A stretch of DNA of 49,961 nt from assembly GCA_045638545.1 (NCBI GenBank), contig JAZUBL010000010.1, forward strand, positions 1 to 49,961, read 5' to 3'. Below the pieces are notes generated by a model. That model searched no databases, was not told the origin of the DNA, and worked only from the letters and a program-made list of their open reading frames with translations. Shown here piece after piece: positions 1-7,990 of this stretch. Position numbers and translations under genes: made by a program. The DNA comes from UMGS1071 sp045638545. GTDB taxonomy: Bacteria; Bacillota; Clostridia; Oscillospirales; Acutalibacteraceae. Numbering within the stretch: the stretch's first letter is position 1; each line of letters starts with the position of its first letter.

Positions 1-42
1 CGCACTGATGTCTCCGACTTCTTCCCAGCAGGGAGAGAGCAT
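1..42 (-). CDS. Possible start of a gene cut by the left edge
   Basis: A minus-strand ATG at 42-40 opens a frame with no stop up to the window edge (14 codons, beginning MLSPCWEEVGDI). It starts 5 nt after the stop codon of the MecA-like gene. The sequence before it is only weakly SD-like (GACGGG, too close). The fragment is too short to identify and may be chance. Confidence 0.22.
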   Translation of the reverse strand, partial: MLSPCWEEVGDISA

Positions 43-47
43 CCCGT

Positions 48-530
48 CTATTGCCCATCTGATCCATCTGACGGCGGAGTAACGAGATAAGGACCCATTT
101 CCTTCAGAACGTCCGAACAGAGCAGCGTACCGTATTCCGCAGCAGCAGCGGCATCTATCTGCGTGCATCCGGTCAGGGTGCCGTACTCACTGCACAGGCT
201 GCGCAGCAGATAAAAGTGTCGGCAGGTTGGAGTCAAAATCAGGTCATAGCATTTCTTTTGGGCAAACAGGCGGACAGGCGGCAGAGAAATCGGCAGGCGA
301 CAGAGCCGTTCTACCAGATTCATCATGGCAGTGCAGGAATCAAAATGAAAAACCTGCGGCATGGTGCGAACATGGTAACGTTTTTTCTGGCGGAAGGTAT
401 CCGAAAAAAAGGCAGCATGGGTGCGGAGGATCAACGCGCAGCCGCAGCTGACGGGAATGCCGAAATATTGGGCCTCTGCAGCGGTAAAAATCAGAAGGAT
501 ATGGGTTTTCCCAAGGGGTTTTACCTTCAA
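48..530 (-). CDS. MecA-like adaptor protein (divergent)
   Basis: 160 residues from a TTG start. The TTG is preceded at 7 nt by GGAGG, whereas an upstream ATG at 560 has no SD, so TTG is chosen. MecA/YpbH proteins (PF05389) are adaptors that deliver substrates to ClpC and regulate competence or sporulation factors. Seen here are a short beta-type N-terminus (KVKPLGKTHILLIF), a middle motif QVFHFDSCTAMMNLVERL, then KKCYDLILTP and a final LCSEYGT...L..Y. These match the family's 'FxF.....i.la..l', 'YyLil' and 'lsEyG' pattern. The usual acidic linker is missing and the protein is short. A -10 (TATAAT on the minus strand, 559-564) lies just upstream. The family call is by motif pattern only. Confidence 0.5.
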   Translation of the reverse strand: MKVKPLGKTHILLIFTAAEAQYFGIPVSCGCALILRTHAAFFSDTFRQKKRYHVRTMPQVFHFDSCTAMMNLVERLCRLPISLPPVRLFAQKKCYDLILTPTCRHFYLLRSLCSEYGTLTGCTQIDAAAAAEYGTLLCSDVLKEMGPYLVTPPSDGSDGQ

Positions 531-597
531 CCTGCCACCTCCAATCAGTTGGTTCACCATTATAATATTACGGCAGGCAGAAAAATGCGCACAAAAA

Positions 598-634
598 AGC
601 AGTACTGAGTTGGGAGAACAGTACTGCTTTTTTT
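598..634. terminator. Bidirectional intrinsic terminator
   Basis: A 10-bp stem AGCAGTACTG (598-607) pairs with CAGTACTGCT (619-628), with T-runs on both sides. It insulates the MecA-like gene from transcription arriving from the right. Confidence 0.8.
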
Positions 635-968
635 ATTGGTTTTTCAATTGGCGATAGCTTTTTGTTCAGGGAAAATGTCCATTAACCATTCGTACCAGGG
701 AAGAAAGCCATGCACCGCTGCAGTTGTAAATCCGCAAGGGAGCAGAGGAAATACACCTGCAGCCTGAAATGCCAATTTCAAGGGATGGATGAAATCATTA
801 GCATGGATTTATTATAGACAGGAGGAATGGTTTGCTCCGTGATAAAATCACCTGTATTTGTGTGATAATGTCACTTACAATTACAGTTTCTGTGAAATCA
901 ATATAAGAATGTTAAATCTATCTGGTAATTGCAACCATAAAATACACCTTTTTCAGCAGAATACAACG
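635..968. other. Intergenic region with a possible decayed cobalamin riboswitch
   Basis: No convincing gene. On the plus strand about 697-820 carries, in the right order, pieces like a cobalamin riboswitch: AGGGAAG, then CTGCAGTTGTAAATCCG, GGGAGCA, CACCTGCAG, GGATGAA, and a poor match to the B12 box (AGCATGGA / GACAGGAG). No plus-strand gene follows, so if real it is a remnant. Covariance-model scoring would decide. Confidence 0.3.
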
Positions 969-2192
969 TTATCGGATCAGAAATTTTGCCGAAGCATTTT
1001 TTCCGCAGGGCTGCGGAACAGGGTATGCCAGGCTGTATAAGTCAACGCCGCGGTTTTCCAGGTTCCAGATCCGCTGTGCATAGGCGCTTTCCAGCTGTTT
1101 GCCATCGCTGTATTTTGTGATCAGCTGAATGCGGGACGTTTTTTTGATCTGTGAAAGCAGTTTTGCGCCTCGTTTTGTCATGCCCAGTACATGAGCGTAA
1201 GGTGGTGAATCTGTAAGGTCCTGCTTCTGAATGCCTAAAAATGCAGCCAGAATCAGCCGGCGGATGCGGGCATGAGAATATCGCTTTGTTTTTACCGTAT
1301 CGTAAAGTTCTTCCAGAGAAACAGCGCTGCGAATTGCCTGATACAGACGACGCTCCAGTCCTTCACTGAGATCCGGCAGCTGTTCCAGATCTTCCATGGA
1401 GAGGGTACGCAGTTTTGCCAGCACCGCAAGCTCCAGTTTTTCCGGAAATACAGGGCCGAGCCCCTGTTCTATGGCTGTGTTGAGAATTTCTGTGCAGGAC
1501 GGCGGCATAAAAGGAGAAAGATCGCAGGAAGCAGATTCGGACAACAGTTTCCGCAGTTGGGTGGCAGATGGAAATTGATCCTGTTCCAGGATTTCTTCCT
1601 GATGATAGGATGCGCCAAGGCGGGGAATTGTAGCTGGTACGATGGATGACCGGAGTTTATCAATGGCCTGACAGTAGGCGATCCCCAGGGTATTGTTGGG
1701 ATGAGAGAGAACAGCAGCGGTTTCTTCGCCTAACAGCTGCGCAACGGCTTTTTGCCGCAGTACGGCAAAGGAGCTGCCGCTGTCGTTTTTTCGAACATCT
1801 GCCAGCGCTGCGGAAAAAGCAGGTGTAGAGAGGGCAGCAGCAACGGAGCGGATCGCATCGATGTCACCGCACTCGCTGCCAAAGCACAGGTTGTCCACGC
1901 AGCCCAGAGCATCCAAAATGGAAACGCCGCCAAGGGCAAAGTATTCCGCACCGGAAACAGCCCATGGCGCAGGCAGTTCAATAACAAGATCGATGCCGGC
2001 TGCCAGCGCCGTTTCGGCTCTGGTCCATTTATCAAAAATGGCAGGCTGGCCGCGCTGTACATAGTTTCCGCTCATAACAGCGATGGAAAAATTATCGCTT
2101 TTCTGGCGCATATTTTCAAATAAAGAATAATGACCGCAGTGAAGCGGATTCAGTTCGCAAATCACGGCGGAAATCTGAAATTTTGTTGACAT
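969..2192 (-). CDS. tmcAL: tRNA(Met) cytidine acetate ligase TmcAL (YlbM family)
   Basis: 407 residues, normal length. TmcAL makes N4-acetylcytidine at the wobble position of elongator tRNA-Met, using acetate and ATP through acetyl-adenylate. The N-terminus VICELNPLHCGHYSLFENMRQ is the nucleotidyltransferase motif (HxGH-type, HCGH). It is followed by VMSGNYVQRGQPAIFDKW and the conserved LVIELPAPWAVSGAEYFA, which define the family. Start ATG with AAGGAG 11 nt before it. It is divergent from ackA. The pairing is sensible because one enzyme handles acetate/ATP and the other consumes them. The Ala-rich helical C-terminus is typical. Confidence 0.93.
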   Translation of the reverse strand: MSTKFQISAVICELNPLHCGHYSLFENMRQKSDNFSIAVMSGNYVQRGQPAIFDKWTRAETALAAGIDLVIELPAPWAVSGAEYFALGGVSILDALGCVDNLCFGSECGDIDAIRSVAAALSTPAFSAALADVRKNDSGSSFAVLRQKAVAQLLGEETAAVLSHPNNTLGIAYCQAIDKLRSSIVPATIPRLGASYHQEEILEQDQFPSATQLRKLLSESASCDLSPFMPPSCTEILNTAIEQGLGPVFPEKLELAVLAKLRTLSMEDLEQLPDLSEGLERRLYQAIRSAVSLEELYDTVKTKRYSHARIRRLILAAFLGIQKQDLTDSPPYAHVLGMTKRGAKLLSQIKKTSRIQLITKYSDGKQLESAYAQRIWNLENRGVDLYSLAYPVPQPCGKNASAKFLIR

Positions 2193-2207
2193 TTGTGCGA
2201 AAACTCC

Positions 2208-2257
2208 TTGTAATTTTAACTAAATCTATGATATACTAAACTACAACTATTTGTCAA
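2208..2257. promoter_or_regulatory. Overlapping divergent promoters of tmcAL and ackA
   Basis: Plus strand: TTGTAA (2208-2213), 18 nt, TATACT (2232-2237), toward ackA. Minus strand: TTGACA (complement of 2252-2257), 16 nt, TATATC (complement of 2230-2235), toward tmcAL. The two -10 hexamers overlap, so polymerase binding at one should exclude the other. Assigned by consensus only. Confidence 0.55.
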
Positions 2258-2310
2258 AAAAATATTTGGATTTGATTAAATTTTGGTTATAAATAATGGA
2301 GGATGAATTT

Positions 2311-3516
2311 ATGAAAGTTTTAGTTATTAACGCTGGCAGTTCTTCCCTGAAGTATCAGCTGATTGACATGACCGATGAGTCTGTTCTGGCAAAGGGTGTT
2401 TGCGAAAGAATTGGCATGGACGCTGGTATCTTCTCTTACAAGAACGAAGTAGCTGGCTACAAGACAGAAATTACTGTTGACATGGCAAACCATAAGGATG
2501 CTTTCCGTCTGGTTGCAGATGCACTGGTAGACGCAGATCACGGTGTTGTTGCATCCCTCTCCGAGGTTAGCGCAATCGGTCACCGCATTGTGCAGGGCGC
2601 ATCCCTGTTCATGGAATCCTGCCTGGTAACAGACGAAGTTCTGGCAGGTATCGAAGAGTGCTGCGACCTGGCACCTCTCCACAACCCAGCACACATCCAG
2701 GGTATCACAGCTTGCCAGGAAGTTTTCGGCAAGGAAATTCCGGAAGTTGTTGTATTCGACACAGCATTCCACTCCACAATGCCAAGAAAGGCTTACATGT
2801 TTGCAGTTCCATACGAGTACTATGAGAAGTACAAGGTTCGCCGCTACGGCTTCCACGGTACATCCCACCGCTATGTAAGCGCACAGTGCATCGAGCTGCT
2901 GGGCAACCCAGAGCACTCCAAGATCATCACATGCCACCTGGGCAACGGTTCTTCCATCACAGCTGTTAAGGACGGCAAGTGTGTTGATACAACAATGGGT
3001 CTGACACCACTGGATGGCTTCATGATGGGTACACGCTGCGGCACAATGGATCCTTCCGTTCTGACATTCCTGATGCAGAAGGAAAACCTCTCCGCTAAGG
3101 AAATGGACACAATCCTCAACAAGAAGTCCGGTCTCCTCGGTATTTCCGGCGTTTCCAGCGACGACCGTGACGTAACAAAGGCAGAGCAGGAAGGCAACGA
3201 CCGCGCAATCCTGGCTCACGAGATGCTCCAGTATCAGATCCTCAAGTTCATCGGCGGCTTCACAGTAGCACTGGGCGGCTGCGATGCAATCGTATTTACA
3301 GCAGGCATCGGTGAGAACCACGTTGGCCACCGTCAGGCAATCTGCGATCAGCTGACATTCATGGGCGTTGAAGTTGACGCTGAGCTGAACAAGAAGATGG
3401 TAGGCGGCAACGGCGGCGAAATCTCCACAGCAAACTCCAAGGTTAAGGTATTCGTAATCCCAACCAACGAAGAGCTGATGATTGCAAGAGATACAAAGGC
3501 AATTGTTGAAGCATAA
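2311..3516 (+). CDS. ackA: Acetate kinase
   Basis: 401 residues, full length. Interconverts acetyl phosphate + ADP and acetate + ATP, the last substrate-level ATP step of acetate fermentation. The start MKVLVINAGSSSLKY (N-terminal signature), IGHRIVQGA, DTAFHSTMP, YGFHGTSHRYV, HLGNGSS and FTAGIGEN are all present, covering the ASKHA catalytic and nucleotide-binding motifs. An in-frame ATG 15 nt upstream contains the SD itself (GGAGG), so the start is set at 2311. Codon use is strongly biased (a highly expressed gene). No phosphotransacetylase gene is adjacent in the window. Confidence 0.97.
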   Translation: MKVLVINAGSSSLKYQLIDMTDESVLAKGVCERIGMDAGIFSYKNEVAGYKTEITVDMANHKDAFRLVADALVDADHGVVASLSEVSAIGHRIVQGASLFMESCLVTDEVLAGIEECCDLAPLHNPAHIQGITACQEVFGKEIPEVVVFDTAFHSTMPRKAYMFAVPYEYYEKYKVRRYGFHGTSHRYVSAQCIELLGNPEHSKIITCHLGNGSSITAVKDGKCVDTTMGLTPLDGFMMGTRCGTMDPSVLTFLMQKENLSAKEMDTILNKKSGLLGISGVSSDDRDVTKAEQEGNDRAILAHEMLQYQILKFIGGFTVALGGCDAIVFTAGIGENHVGHRQAICDQLTFMGVEVDAELNKKMVGGNGGEISTANSKVKVFVIPTNEELMIARDTKAIVEA

Positions 3517-3543
3517 GTTCTGTAAAAACAGCATAACATAAAC

Positions 3544-3580
3544 AAAGGGTCGCTTTCCTGCGGGGAGCGATCCTTTCATT
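3544..3580 (+). terminator. ackA terminator
   Basis: Stem AAAGGGTCGCT (3544-3554) pairs with AGCGATCCTTT (3566-3576), followed by a weak T-tract (CATTTTG). Confidence 0.65.
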
Positions 3581-3690
3581 TTGCGCTGATTGCCGGAAAA
3601 GCCCCTCCCGTTCAATCGGTGAAGGAATTGTAAAATTTGTTAAATTTTTTTGTAATGGTATTTTATAGTGCATTCGTAGGAATTTTATGC

Positions 3691-3696
3691 TATAAT
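3691..3696 (+). promoter_or_regulatory. proBA promoter (-10)
   Basis: Perfect TATAAT with extended TG (ATGC-TATAAT), about 40 nt before proB; no good -35 is visible. The 3580-3735 spacer is AT-rich and shows no T-box or riboswitch hallmarks. Confidence 0.5.
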
Positions 3697-3734
3697 TACA
3701 CTGTATATTCGCAAATTTGGAAGAGGGAAGTAAT

Positions 3735-4544
3735 ATGTCATCATTTACACAAGCGAGCAAAGTGGTGCTGAAGGTAGGCACTTCCACGCTCACCTACGAA
3801 AACGGCAAACTGAATCTACACTGCATGGAGCACCTGTGCAAAGTGATCAGCGATCTGCAGAACTCCGGTAAACAGGTAGTTCTGGTGTCCTCCGGCGCAG
3901 TAGGCGTCGGCATGGGTAAGCTGAAGATTCTGGAGCGACCGAGGGATACTGCGAAGAAGCAGGCGATTGCGGCAGTAGGCCAGTGTGAGCTGATGTTCAT
4001 GTACGATAAGTTCTTTGGTGAGTACAACCAGACTGTAGCGCAGGTTCTGCTGACAGCAGAAGACGTAAAATATAAGGAAAGCCGCGACAACGTGGTGAAT
4101 ACCTTCCGTGAACTGCTGAAGATGGATATTATCCCGATCGTTAACGAAAACGACACCGTCAGCATTGCAGAACTGGAGGGTATCAGTCACTTTGGCGACA
4201 ACGACTCTCTGTCTGCGATTGTAGCAGATATTGTAGGCGCTGAAGCACTGGTGATCCTCACAGATATCGACGGCTTGTACGACAGCAATCCGCGCATAAA
4301 TCCGGATGCAAAGCGTATTCCGTACGTAGAGGAGATCACACCGGAAATTGAAGCGCTTGCCGGCGAGCCGGGCACAGCAAGAGGTACCGGCGGCATGCAG
4401 ACAAAGATCCACGCTGCAAAATACGCTGCAGAGCGCGGCATCAGCACCTGTGTTATGAGCGGCGCAGACCCGGAAAATCTGTACGTACTGTTTGGCGGCG
4501 GCCAGATCGGCACTGTATTTGCAGGCAGAAAACAAGCAGAATAA
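3735..4544 (+). CDS. proB: Glutamate 5-kinase, short form without PUA domain
   Basis: 269 residues. First proline-biosynthesis step: phosphorylates glutamate to gamma-glutamyl phosphate. An amino-acid-kinase fold is shown by KVVLKVGTSTL at the N-terminus, VLVSSGAVGVGMGKL, VNENDTVS, FGDNDSLSAIVA, LTDIDGLY and GTGGMQTKIHAAKYA. It ends right after the kinase domain and lacks the roughly 100-residue PUA domain of the E. coli enzyme, a form common in Firmicutes. ATG with GAGGGAAG upstream; an in-frame TTG at 3717 overlaps the SD region and is rejected. proA follows after 22 nt. Confidence 0.95.
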   Translation: MSSFTQASKVVLKVGTSTLTYENGKLNLHCMEHLCKVISDLQNSGKQVVLVSSGAVGVGMGKLKILERPRDTAKKQAIAAVGQCELMFMYDKFFGEYNQTVAQVLLTAEDVKYKESRDNVVNTFRELLKMDIIPIVNENDTVSIAELEGISHFGDNDSLSAIVADIVGAEALVILTDIDGLYDSNPRINPDAKRIPYVEEITPEIEALAGEPGTARGTGGMQTKIHAAKYAAERGISTCVMSGADPENLYVLFGGGQIGTVFAGRKQAE

Positions 4545-4566
4545 AACTGAAACGGAGGCATTTACC

Positions 4567-5808
4567 ATGACAGCATTGGAACAAATGGGACAAAACGCAA
4601 AAGCGGCCGCTCGTGTACTGGGCGCAAATCAGGATAAAAAAGATGCAGCTCTGCAGGCTGTTGCAGCAGCACTGCGCGCACAGACAGAGGAAATTCTTGC
4701 GGCAAATGCCATTGACCTGCAGAACGGCGAGGCAAATGGTATGACAAAATCTCTCATGGATCGTCTTCGTCTGACAGCAGACCGTGTGGAAGGTATGGCA
4801 CAGGGCGTGGATGAGATCGTTGCATTCAAAGACCCGATCGGCACCGTACTGGAAGGCCACCGTCTGCAGAATGGTCTGCGCATTGAGAAAGTACGCGTAC
4901 CAATGGGCGTGATCGGTATCATCTACGAGGCTCGTCCAAACGTAACAGCAGACGCTGCAGCGCTCTGCCTCAAAGCAGGCAGCACTGTGATCCTCCGCGG
5001 CGGCAAGGAAGCTTTCCACTCCAACCAGTGCATTACCAACGTAATGCGTAATGCAGTGGCAAGCGTTGGTCTCCCGGCAGACTGCATCCAGCTGGTGCAG
5101 GATACCAGCCGTGAATCTGCAAAGGAAATGATGGGTCTTACTGCATATCTTGACGTGCTGATCCCACGCGGCGGCGCAGGCCTGATCCGCTCTGTTGTGG
5201 AAAATTCCAGAGTGCCGGTGATCCAGACAGGTGCAGGCAACTGCCATACCTACGTTGATGAATTTGCCGACGTAGAAATGGCTGCGGAAATCATCCACAA
5301 CGCTAAAACACAGCGTCCATCTGTATGCAACGCAATGGAAACACTGCTTGTACACGAGGCTATTGCAGCAAAGGCACTGCCTGTGATCAAAGCAAAACTG
5401 GACGAGAAAAACGTAGAACTCCACGGCTGTGAGAAGACCTGTGCAATTCTTCCGGATGCAGTGCCGGCAACAGATGATGACTGGGCAACAGAATATCTCG
5501 ACTATAAGCTGGCAGTTCGTGTGGTAGATTCCATCGAAGCTGCAATGGATCATATTGCACAGTACAGCACCGGTCACAGTGAGTGTATTATCACAGAAAA
5601 TTACAGCCGCGCCAACCAGTTTACCGAGCAGGTAGACTGCGCTGCTGTGTATGTAAATGCATCTACCCGTTTTACAGACGGCGGTATGTTCGGCATGGGT
5701 GCGGAAATCGGTATTTCTACCCAGAAGCTCCACGCAAGAGGCCCAATGGGTCTTGAGCAGCTGACATCCACTAAATTTATTGTAAGAGGCAATGGCCAGA
5801 TCCGATAG
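4567..5808 (+). CDS. proA: Gamma-glutamyl phosphate reductase
   Basis: 413 residues, normal length. Reduces gamma-glutamyl phosphate to glutamate semialdehyde with NADPH, second step to proline, acting with ProB. Aldehyde-dehydrogenase-type fold: VPMGVIGIIYEARPNVT, GSTVILRGGKEAFHSN, VPVIQTGAGNCHTYVD and the catalytic-cysteine stretch QRPSVCNAMETLLVH. The C-terminal TDGGMFGMGAEIGISTQKLHARGPMGL is family-typical. ATG preceded by GGAGG; a long in-frame upstream extension overlapping proB is rejected for lack of an SD. Same operon as proB. Confidence 0.97.
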   Translation: MTALEQMGQNAKAAARVLGANQDKKDAALQAVAAALRAQTEEILAANAIDLQNGEANGMTKSLMDRLRLTADRVEGMAQGVDEIVAFKDPIGTVLEGHRLQNGLRIEKVRVPMGVIGIIYEARPNVTADAAALCLKAGSTVILRGGKEAFHSNQCITNVMRNAVASVGLPADCIQLVQDTSRESAKEMMGLTAYLDVLIPRGGAGLIRSVVENSRVPVIQTGAGNCHTYVDEFADVEMAAEIIHNAKTQRPSVCNAMETLLVHEAIAAKALPVIKAKLDEKNVELHGCEKTCAILPDAVPATDDDWATEYLDYKLAVRVVDSIEAAMDHIAQYSTGHSECIITENYSRANQFTEQVDCAAVYVNASTRFTDGGMFGMGAEIGISTQKLHARGPMGLEQLTSTKFIVRGNGQIR

Positions 5809-5844
5809 GATTCTGCCATTGTATAAAGAAAGGAACTATAATTT

Positions 5845-6723
5845 ATGACAGAGTCCATAGCATTATGGTTTGAACAGACCCTGGGTGCAATCATGCCGGG
5901 CGAGCTGGTTGTGTTCATCGTATCGATGATCCCGATCCTGGAGCTGCGCGGCGGCCTGATTGTTGCAGGCCTGATGCAGATTCCAATCTGGCTGGCAATT
6001 CCGATCTGTATCTTTGGTAATATTATTCCTGTTATTTTAATCCTGTTATTCATTAAACCGCTGTTCCGCCTGCTGAAAAAAGTGCCGGGTATCCGGAAAG
6101 TCATCATCAAGCTGGAAAGCAAGGGCAGCGGCAAAAACGCAAAGAAGATTGCAGCTGCTGAATTCTGGGGTCTTCTGCTCTTTGTAGGTATTCCGCTGCC
6201 GGGTACCGGCGGCTGGACAGGCTCTCTCATTGCTGCGCTGCTGAACGTTCGATTCGGCAAGGCGCTGCTGTCTGTCTTCTGCGGTCTGTGTATGGCAACT
6301 GCCATCATGTCCTTCATTTCCTACGGTATTCCGTGGTTGATTTCCACTTCTGAAGATTCGGGTTGGTTTGCAATCACTCTGATTCTTGCAGGTATTGCTG
6401 CTGCAGCGCTGCTGGCATTTATTATTGTCAAATGCGTTAGAAGCAGCCGGAAGTTCAAGCAGACAATTGCAGCTCCGGAGGAGCGCTATGAAGCAGTGGT
6501 GCTGGAGAAAACAACATCAGAAAAACCTCGCCGAATGCTTTCCGGTGAGAGTCCAACTTCCTTCGATACAGAGATCGAAACGAAGTACATGGTAGCGTTC
6601 CAGTTAGAAACAGAAGAAGTTAAAATCCTGACTGTGCCGGAAGATGTGTTCCCGCTGATGAGTGAGGGAGACAAAGGTACGCTCAGTTTCCAGAATGATC
6701 AGTTCTTGAAGTTCGAACGATAA
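5845..6723 (+). CDS. Small multidrug export family protein fused to a DUF2500-like domain
   Basis: 292 residues, predicted inner-membrane. Residues 1-200 match the COG2426/PF06695 'small multi-drug export' family: helices around 16-45, 50-75, 105-130, 145-165 and 175-195, with SMIPILELRGGL and GIPLPGTGGWTGSLIAALL. Transport substrates of this family are poorly established. After a basic linker the last 50 residues (TKYMVAFQLETEEVKILTVPEDVF...GDKGTLSFQNDQFLKFER) resemble the soluble half of DUF2500 proteins. It lies 36 nt after proA with its own SD (AAAGGAAC) and ends at a strong terminator, so it may be transcribed with proBA. The fusion is inferred from motifs. Confidence 0.72.
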   Translation: MTESIALWFEQTLGAIMPGELVVFIVSMIPILELRGGLIVAGLMQIPIWLAIPICIFGNIIPVILILLFIKPLFRLLKKVPGIRKVIIKLESKGSGKNAKKIAAAEFWGLLLFVGIPLPGTGGWTGSLIAALLNVRFGKALLSVFCGLCMATAIMSFISYGIPWLISTSEDSGWFAITLILAGIAAAALLAFIIVKCVRSSRKFKQTIAAPEERYEAVVLEKTTSEKPRRMLSGESPTSFDTEIETKYMVAFQLETEEVKILTVPEDVFPLMSEGDKGTLSFQNDQFLKFER

Positions 6724-6736
6724 TCATACAAAAAAG

Positions 6737-6770
6737 AAAAGCTGCCGGGAAGTTCCCGGCAGCTTTTCTG
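6737..6770. terminator. Bidirectional terminator
   Basis: A 14-bp perfect stem AAAAGCTGCCGGGA / TCCCGGCAGCTTTT with a 3-nt loop sits between the convergent DUF2500-fusion and DUF378 genes and serves both. Confidence 0.85.
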
Positions 6771-6773
6771 CAT

Positions 6774-7007
6774 TTATTGGGTTGTTGTTGTGTGATGATG
6801 GTGGTGATGCTTTTCGCCGCCGCGGAACAGCAGAGAAATACACCAGATTGCCGCAAGACCTACAACGATGTAGATAATGCGGCTGAAAACGCCATCCTGT
6901 CCGCCGCCGATCCATGCAACCAGATCGAATTGAAAGACACCGATCAGGCCCCAGTTAATACCGCCGATCAGCAGCAGCGACAGCATGATCCTATCAAAGA
7001 TACCCAT
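6774..7007 (-). CDS. DUF378 family small membrane protein
   Basis: 77 residues. Two hydrophobic segments (about 7-30 and 40-63) with the family hallmark GGINWGLIGVFQFDLVAWI. DUF378 (YuzA-like) proteins have no known function. The C-terminus is a run of six histidines followed by four threonines and a glutamine, a natural His tag that could bind metal or be neutral. ATG with GAGGTGAG upstream. Not clearly part of the ispE unit (66 nt apart). Confidence 0.85.
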   Translation of the reverse strand: MGIFDRIMLSLLLIGGINWGLIGVFQFDLVAWIGGGQDGVFSRIIYIVVGLAAIWCISLLFRGGEKHHHHHHTTTTQ

Positions 7008-7072
7008 GAAAACTCACCTCAAATCCATTAATACAATGGTATTTTCGGCAGAATTTCAGGAATTATGCATGG

Positions 7073-7942
7073 TTATTTTATTTCTACGCCTGCTTTTGCA
7101 GGATGAGCAAGGTAAACGTCGCTGTATGTATGTTTCAGAAGTTCTGCGCATTGTGCGGCAGCTTCTGCGTCATTGTAAACGCCAAAGACAGTGGAGCCGC
7201 TGCCGGACATACAGGCGCCCAGTGCGCCGTTTTCCAGCATAACAGCCTTGATTTCGTCCACGATCGGCAGCGGCACAGCAGATTCAAACACATTGCACAG
7301 CGCTCTGCCAATGGCAGGAACGTCGCTGTTTTTCAGAGCGTCACACATAGCGGCAGTATCCGGTCTTTTTTCAATAACACCGTTGTCGATGGCACGGTAT
7401 GCCTCGCCTGTATTGACGTTGATCAGCGGTTTGCACAGAAGAATGGTACAGTCTGCCATAGGGGAGACAGGCTCCATGATCTCACCGATGCCGGTGCACA
7501 GCTGTGTGCCGCCAACAATACAGAACGGCACGTCTGCACCGATTTTAACGCCCAGCTCGCAGAGTGTTTCTTCGCTGACATTTGTTTCAAACAGTTGGTT
7601 CAGGCCAACAAACACAGCGGCGCCGTCTGCGCTGCCGCCGCCAAGGCCGGCCTGGCTTGGAATGCGCTTTTCAATGTGGATATCTACGCCTTCGTTTATA
7701 CCGCAGTGCTCCAGAAAGGAAACTGCGCTGCGCCATGCAATATTGCGTTCATCACATGGAATTTCCGGTACACTGCAGGTGAGACGGATCTGTCCGCAGT
7801 CATTTTTCTTTACGATCACAGTATCGTGGAGGGAGATGGATTGCATGACCATTTCCAGCAGATGGTAGCCATTTTCCAGGCGGCCGGTCACGTCCAGTGT
7901 CAGATTGACTTTTGCATTAGCAGATAAAGTATATTCCTTCAT
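7073..7942 (-). CDS. ispE: 4-diphosphocytidyl-2-C-methyl-D-erythritol kinase
   Basis: 289 residues, normal length. Phosphorylates CDP-methylerythritol in the MEP isoprenoid pathway. GHMP-kinase features: N-terminal SANAKVNLTLDVTGRLENGYH, the ATP loop PSQAGLGGGSADGAA (about 92-106) and the C-terminal ACMSGSGSTVFGVY. ATG preceded by GGAGGATTTACC. Upstream, a compact terminator separates it from the DUF362 gene, so expression depends on read-through or on a promoter inside that gene. No other MEP gene is in the window. Confidence 0.96.
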   Translation of the reverse strand: MKEYTLSANAKVNLTLDVTGRLENGYHLLEMVMQSISLHDTVIVKKNDCGQIRLTCSVPEIPCDERNIAWRSAVSFLEHCGINEGVDIHIEKRIPSQAGLGGGSADGAAVFVGLNQLFETNVSEETLCELGVKIGADVPFCIVGGTQLCTGIGEIMEPVSPMADCTILLCKPLINVNTGEAYRAIDNGVIEKRPDTAAMCDALKNSDVPAIGRALCNVFESAVPLPIVDEIKAVMLENGALGACMSGSGSTVFGVYNDAEAAAQCAELLKHTYSDVYLAHPAKAGVEIK

Positions 7943-7960
7943 GGTAAATCCTCCGGATTC

Positions 7961-7984
7961 AAAAAAAGGACGATTGCTCGTCCT
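7961..7984 (-). terminator. Terminator between the DUF362 gene and ispE
   Basis: On the minus strand a 7-bp stem AGGACGA / TCGTCCT with loop GCAA is followed by seven T. It sits only about 20 nt before the ispE start. Confidence 0.65.
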
Positions 7985-7990
7985 GATTTG

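Noticed and set aside
2320..3615. 431-codon minus-strand open frame
   Set aside because: Antisense shadow of ackA; no SD or recognizable motif.
3580..3735. T-box or other amino-acid riboswitch before proBA
   Set aside because: No T-box sequence, specifier stem or competing terminator seen.
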